Source: Symbiodinium natans (Eukaryota; Sar; Dinophyceae; Suessiales; Symbiodiniaceae). Taken from it: a stretch of DNA of 64,000 nucleotides. A program made the position numbers and the translations under genes. The DNA lies in assembly GCA_905221605.1 (NCBI GenBank), contig CAJNDS010002498.1:1-64000 (forward strand), read 5' to 3'. The notes beneath the pieces are model-generated. The model saw nothing but the letters and a program-made list of their open reading frames with translations, did not search any database and had not been told where the DNA came from. Shown piece after piece: positions 62,691 to 64,000 of the stretch. Within the stretch, counting starts at the first letter, position 1. Every line of letters begins with the position of its first letter.

Positions 62691-62782
62691 AACATTAGGG
62701 GTACCTTATTGGGGTCCTTATTATCGGGGAATCTTATACTATTTGGGGGTCGATATTAGGGGTCCCTATGTTCCGAAACCCC
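62691..62782. mobile_element. MITE, GGGGGTTTC family
   Basis: GGGGGTTTCCAACATTAGGG at the left, CCCTATGTTCCGAAACCCC at the right. Flanked by CATCT on both sides (62686-62690, 62783-62787). Confidence 0.7.
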
Positions 62783-62979
62783 CATCTGGGGGAGGGTTCA
62801 AGAAACAGAGCCGGAGCAAAGCTGCAGGCCAGGGGCCATGACGAGGCTCAGGACCTGGCGCAGATATCACAGCACAGCGAGCTGTCGCTTGTCTCTGAGC
62901 ACTCGGTCCCCAGACATGGGCACCTTAGCCTTAGGCCCTCCTAATTTACAAGACGCCCACAGGGGCAAACGGCAGCACC

Positions 62980-63265
62980 GTGCAAACCAGCACGCCCGGA
63001 CGCACCCAGCACCGCGATACTATTGCAAAGTCACTTTTTACGCTTTGTATGGGATTGAACGGGAACGGCACCTCAGTGCGCTGGCGTGTAAGCTCCGACC
63101 GGAAGATCTTCGTCAGCTTCTCCCGGGACCTGGGAAGTTCGCACCAGGTCGTCTGCATGGCTGTGAAAGAAGGGACATGGAAAAGCCCTAAGCCGTCTGA
63201 ACCCAAAATCCCAAGCACTGAAGAAGTTCTCATTGCGTGCTCACCGACGCTAAACGCTCCCACAT
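62980..63265. CDS. open segment, strand and frame ambiguous
   Basis: Plus reads NGNGTSVRWRVSSDRKIFV and KEGTWKSPKPSEPKIPSTE. A second plus frame and a 160-codon minus frame are also open. Probably exon-containing. Confidence 0.35.
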
Positions 63266-63824
63266 GAACCAAGGCCTTGACTCTCTGGGCAGCACCTGCA
63301 GAATATATTGAATTGCATGCAAAGCGGCATCTCGCTGGCATCCTCAGGCGGCTTTCATGCAAGAGAGGCGGGAGCTTCTGACTTTCACCATGCTCGCTGA
63401 AACCCCTCAAGGCTAGGGGTGTTAGCATGGCTTGGGATGTCAGCCCTCTATCGCCGGCAAGATGAGATGGTGGCTGCGTAAGTATGAAGGATACTCTTGG
63501 CCTCTTAGAGGGGAATTGGGTTAAGGAAAAGGGCTACTGTATGATACGGGGATATATGTGCGGTGCCCAGTTCTCCACTTACACTTTATCCCTAAATCCT
63601 ATCAGCATTGATGTTGCCATTGCGAACACGCCTCAACAGGATCGGACATGATTTAGCCCTACCATGTGCTAGTGCCCAGCCCAGCTGGGATGAACGTTTA
63701 GGACTTGGGGGTGAGGACCTCAACCGGGAACCTTATGCTCGGGGTCGAGTTCTGACGTCTCATGTCCCAAACACAAGACCTCAATCACACTGCAGAGTAA
63801 CTCCGTTGTATTTCAGACTTTGCG

Positions 63825-63935
63825 GTTGGGATGTTCCCCCTTTTCTCTTCACAGCCCTTCATAGGGAGTCTCGCACCCCCCCTAGTACGATCCCTACTAA
63901 GGACTTTTAACGCAAAAAAGGTGGAACATCCCAAC
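63825..63935. mobile_element. MITE (GTTGGGATGTTCC family)
   Basis: GTTGGGATGTTCCCCCTTTT at the left is mirrored by AAAAAAGGTGGAACATCCCA at the right, about 24 bp TIR. 111 bp long. Confidence 0.8.
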
Positions 63936-64000
63936 ATTCAACCTTTGCCGAGTAGCCAGCTCGCGCTGCTGCATGATATCCGAGGCCAGCTGCAGCAAAG

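Noticed and set aside
1-64000. Peptides ending in LNPKP or GFRVWGLGF runs
   Set aside because: These are translations of CCCTAAA and TTTAGGG/TTTGGGG heptamers, not protein motifs.
1-64000. Dinoflagellate spliced-leader gene or relict spliced leader at gene starts
   Set aside because: I looked for the conserved 3' part of the leader (GGCTCAAG preceded by a T run) and saw no convincing match. A proper search would be needed.

Overview
The window looks like nuclear DNA of a dinoflagellate, most likely Suessiales/Symbiodiniaceae-like. This is inference from (i) plant/alga-type telomere heptamers (TTTAGGG/CCCTAAA) scattered in both orientations every few hundred bases, (ii) a chain of very short exon-like blocks, mostly readable on the minus strand, and (iii) splice borders that include GC and GA donors besides GT. 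There is no prokaryotic operon structure, rRNA, tRNA or CRISPR array that I can support.

Layout. 0.5-24.3 kb: about 35 short (60-190 bp) exon candidates on the minus strand, separated by introns rich in TTTAGGG-type arrays, AT microsatellites and MITE-like inverted-repeat elements. 24.86-30.69 kb: a heptamer-free island holding one composite mobile element on the plus strand. It has candidate terminal inverted repeats, a left array of 201/148-bp palindromic repeats, an SF3-like helicase/ATPase gene, a small acidic protein with an NLS, SUMO-acceptor and SUMO-interacting motifs, and an ISXO2/IS1595-like (eukaryotic Merlin-like) transposase split by one intron. 31-41 kb and 46.9-51.8 kb: two collinear copies of a multi-exon minus-strand gene. 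A third partial paralogue lies at 54.4-55.3 kb. 41.37-43.45 kb: stacked satellites. 56-59 kb: more minus-strand exon candidates. 59.1-61.4 kb: a 2.2-kb 9-bp satellite. 62-64 kb: one further exon, MITEs and ambiguous open segments.

The paralogous copies act as an internal control. Exons with identical lengths and phases (60/60 bp, 86/86 bp) and substitutions that keep the reading frame confirm coding sense and strand there. They also show recent insertions: a MITE with an 8-bp target duplication against an empty site, a 30-bp telomeric-repeat block, and, most striking, two reciprocal intron-like insertions. In one paralogue a telomeric array, and in the other an AT-rich inverted-repeat element, interrupts a reading frame that is contiguous in its partner. 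Both can be removed in frame as GA-AG introns flanked by short direct repeats. I infer that telomere-type repeats and MITEs behave here as introner-like intron-generating DNA.

Exon calls rest on reading frame, splice-like borders and (where stated) paralogy. I could not assemble complete proteins or assign functions to the host genes. Strand is ambiguous for several blocks.
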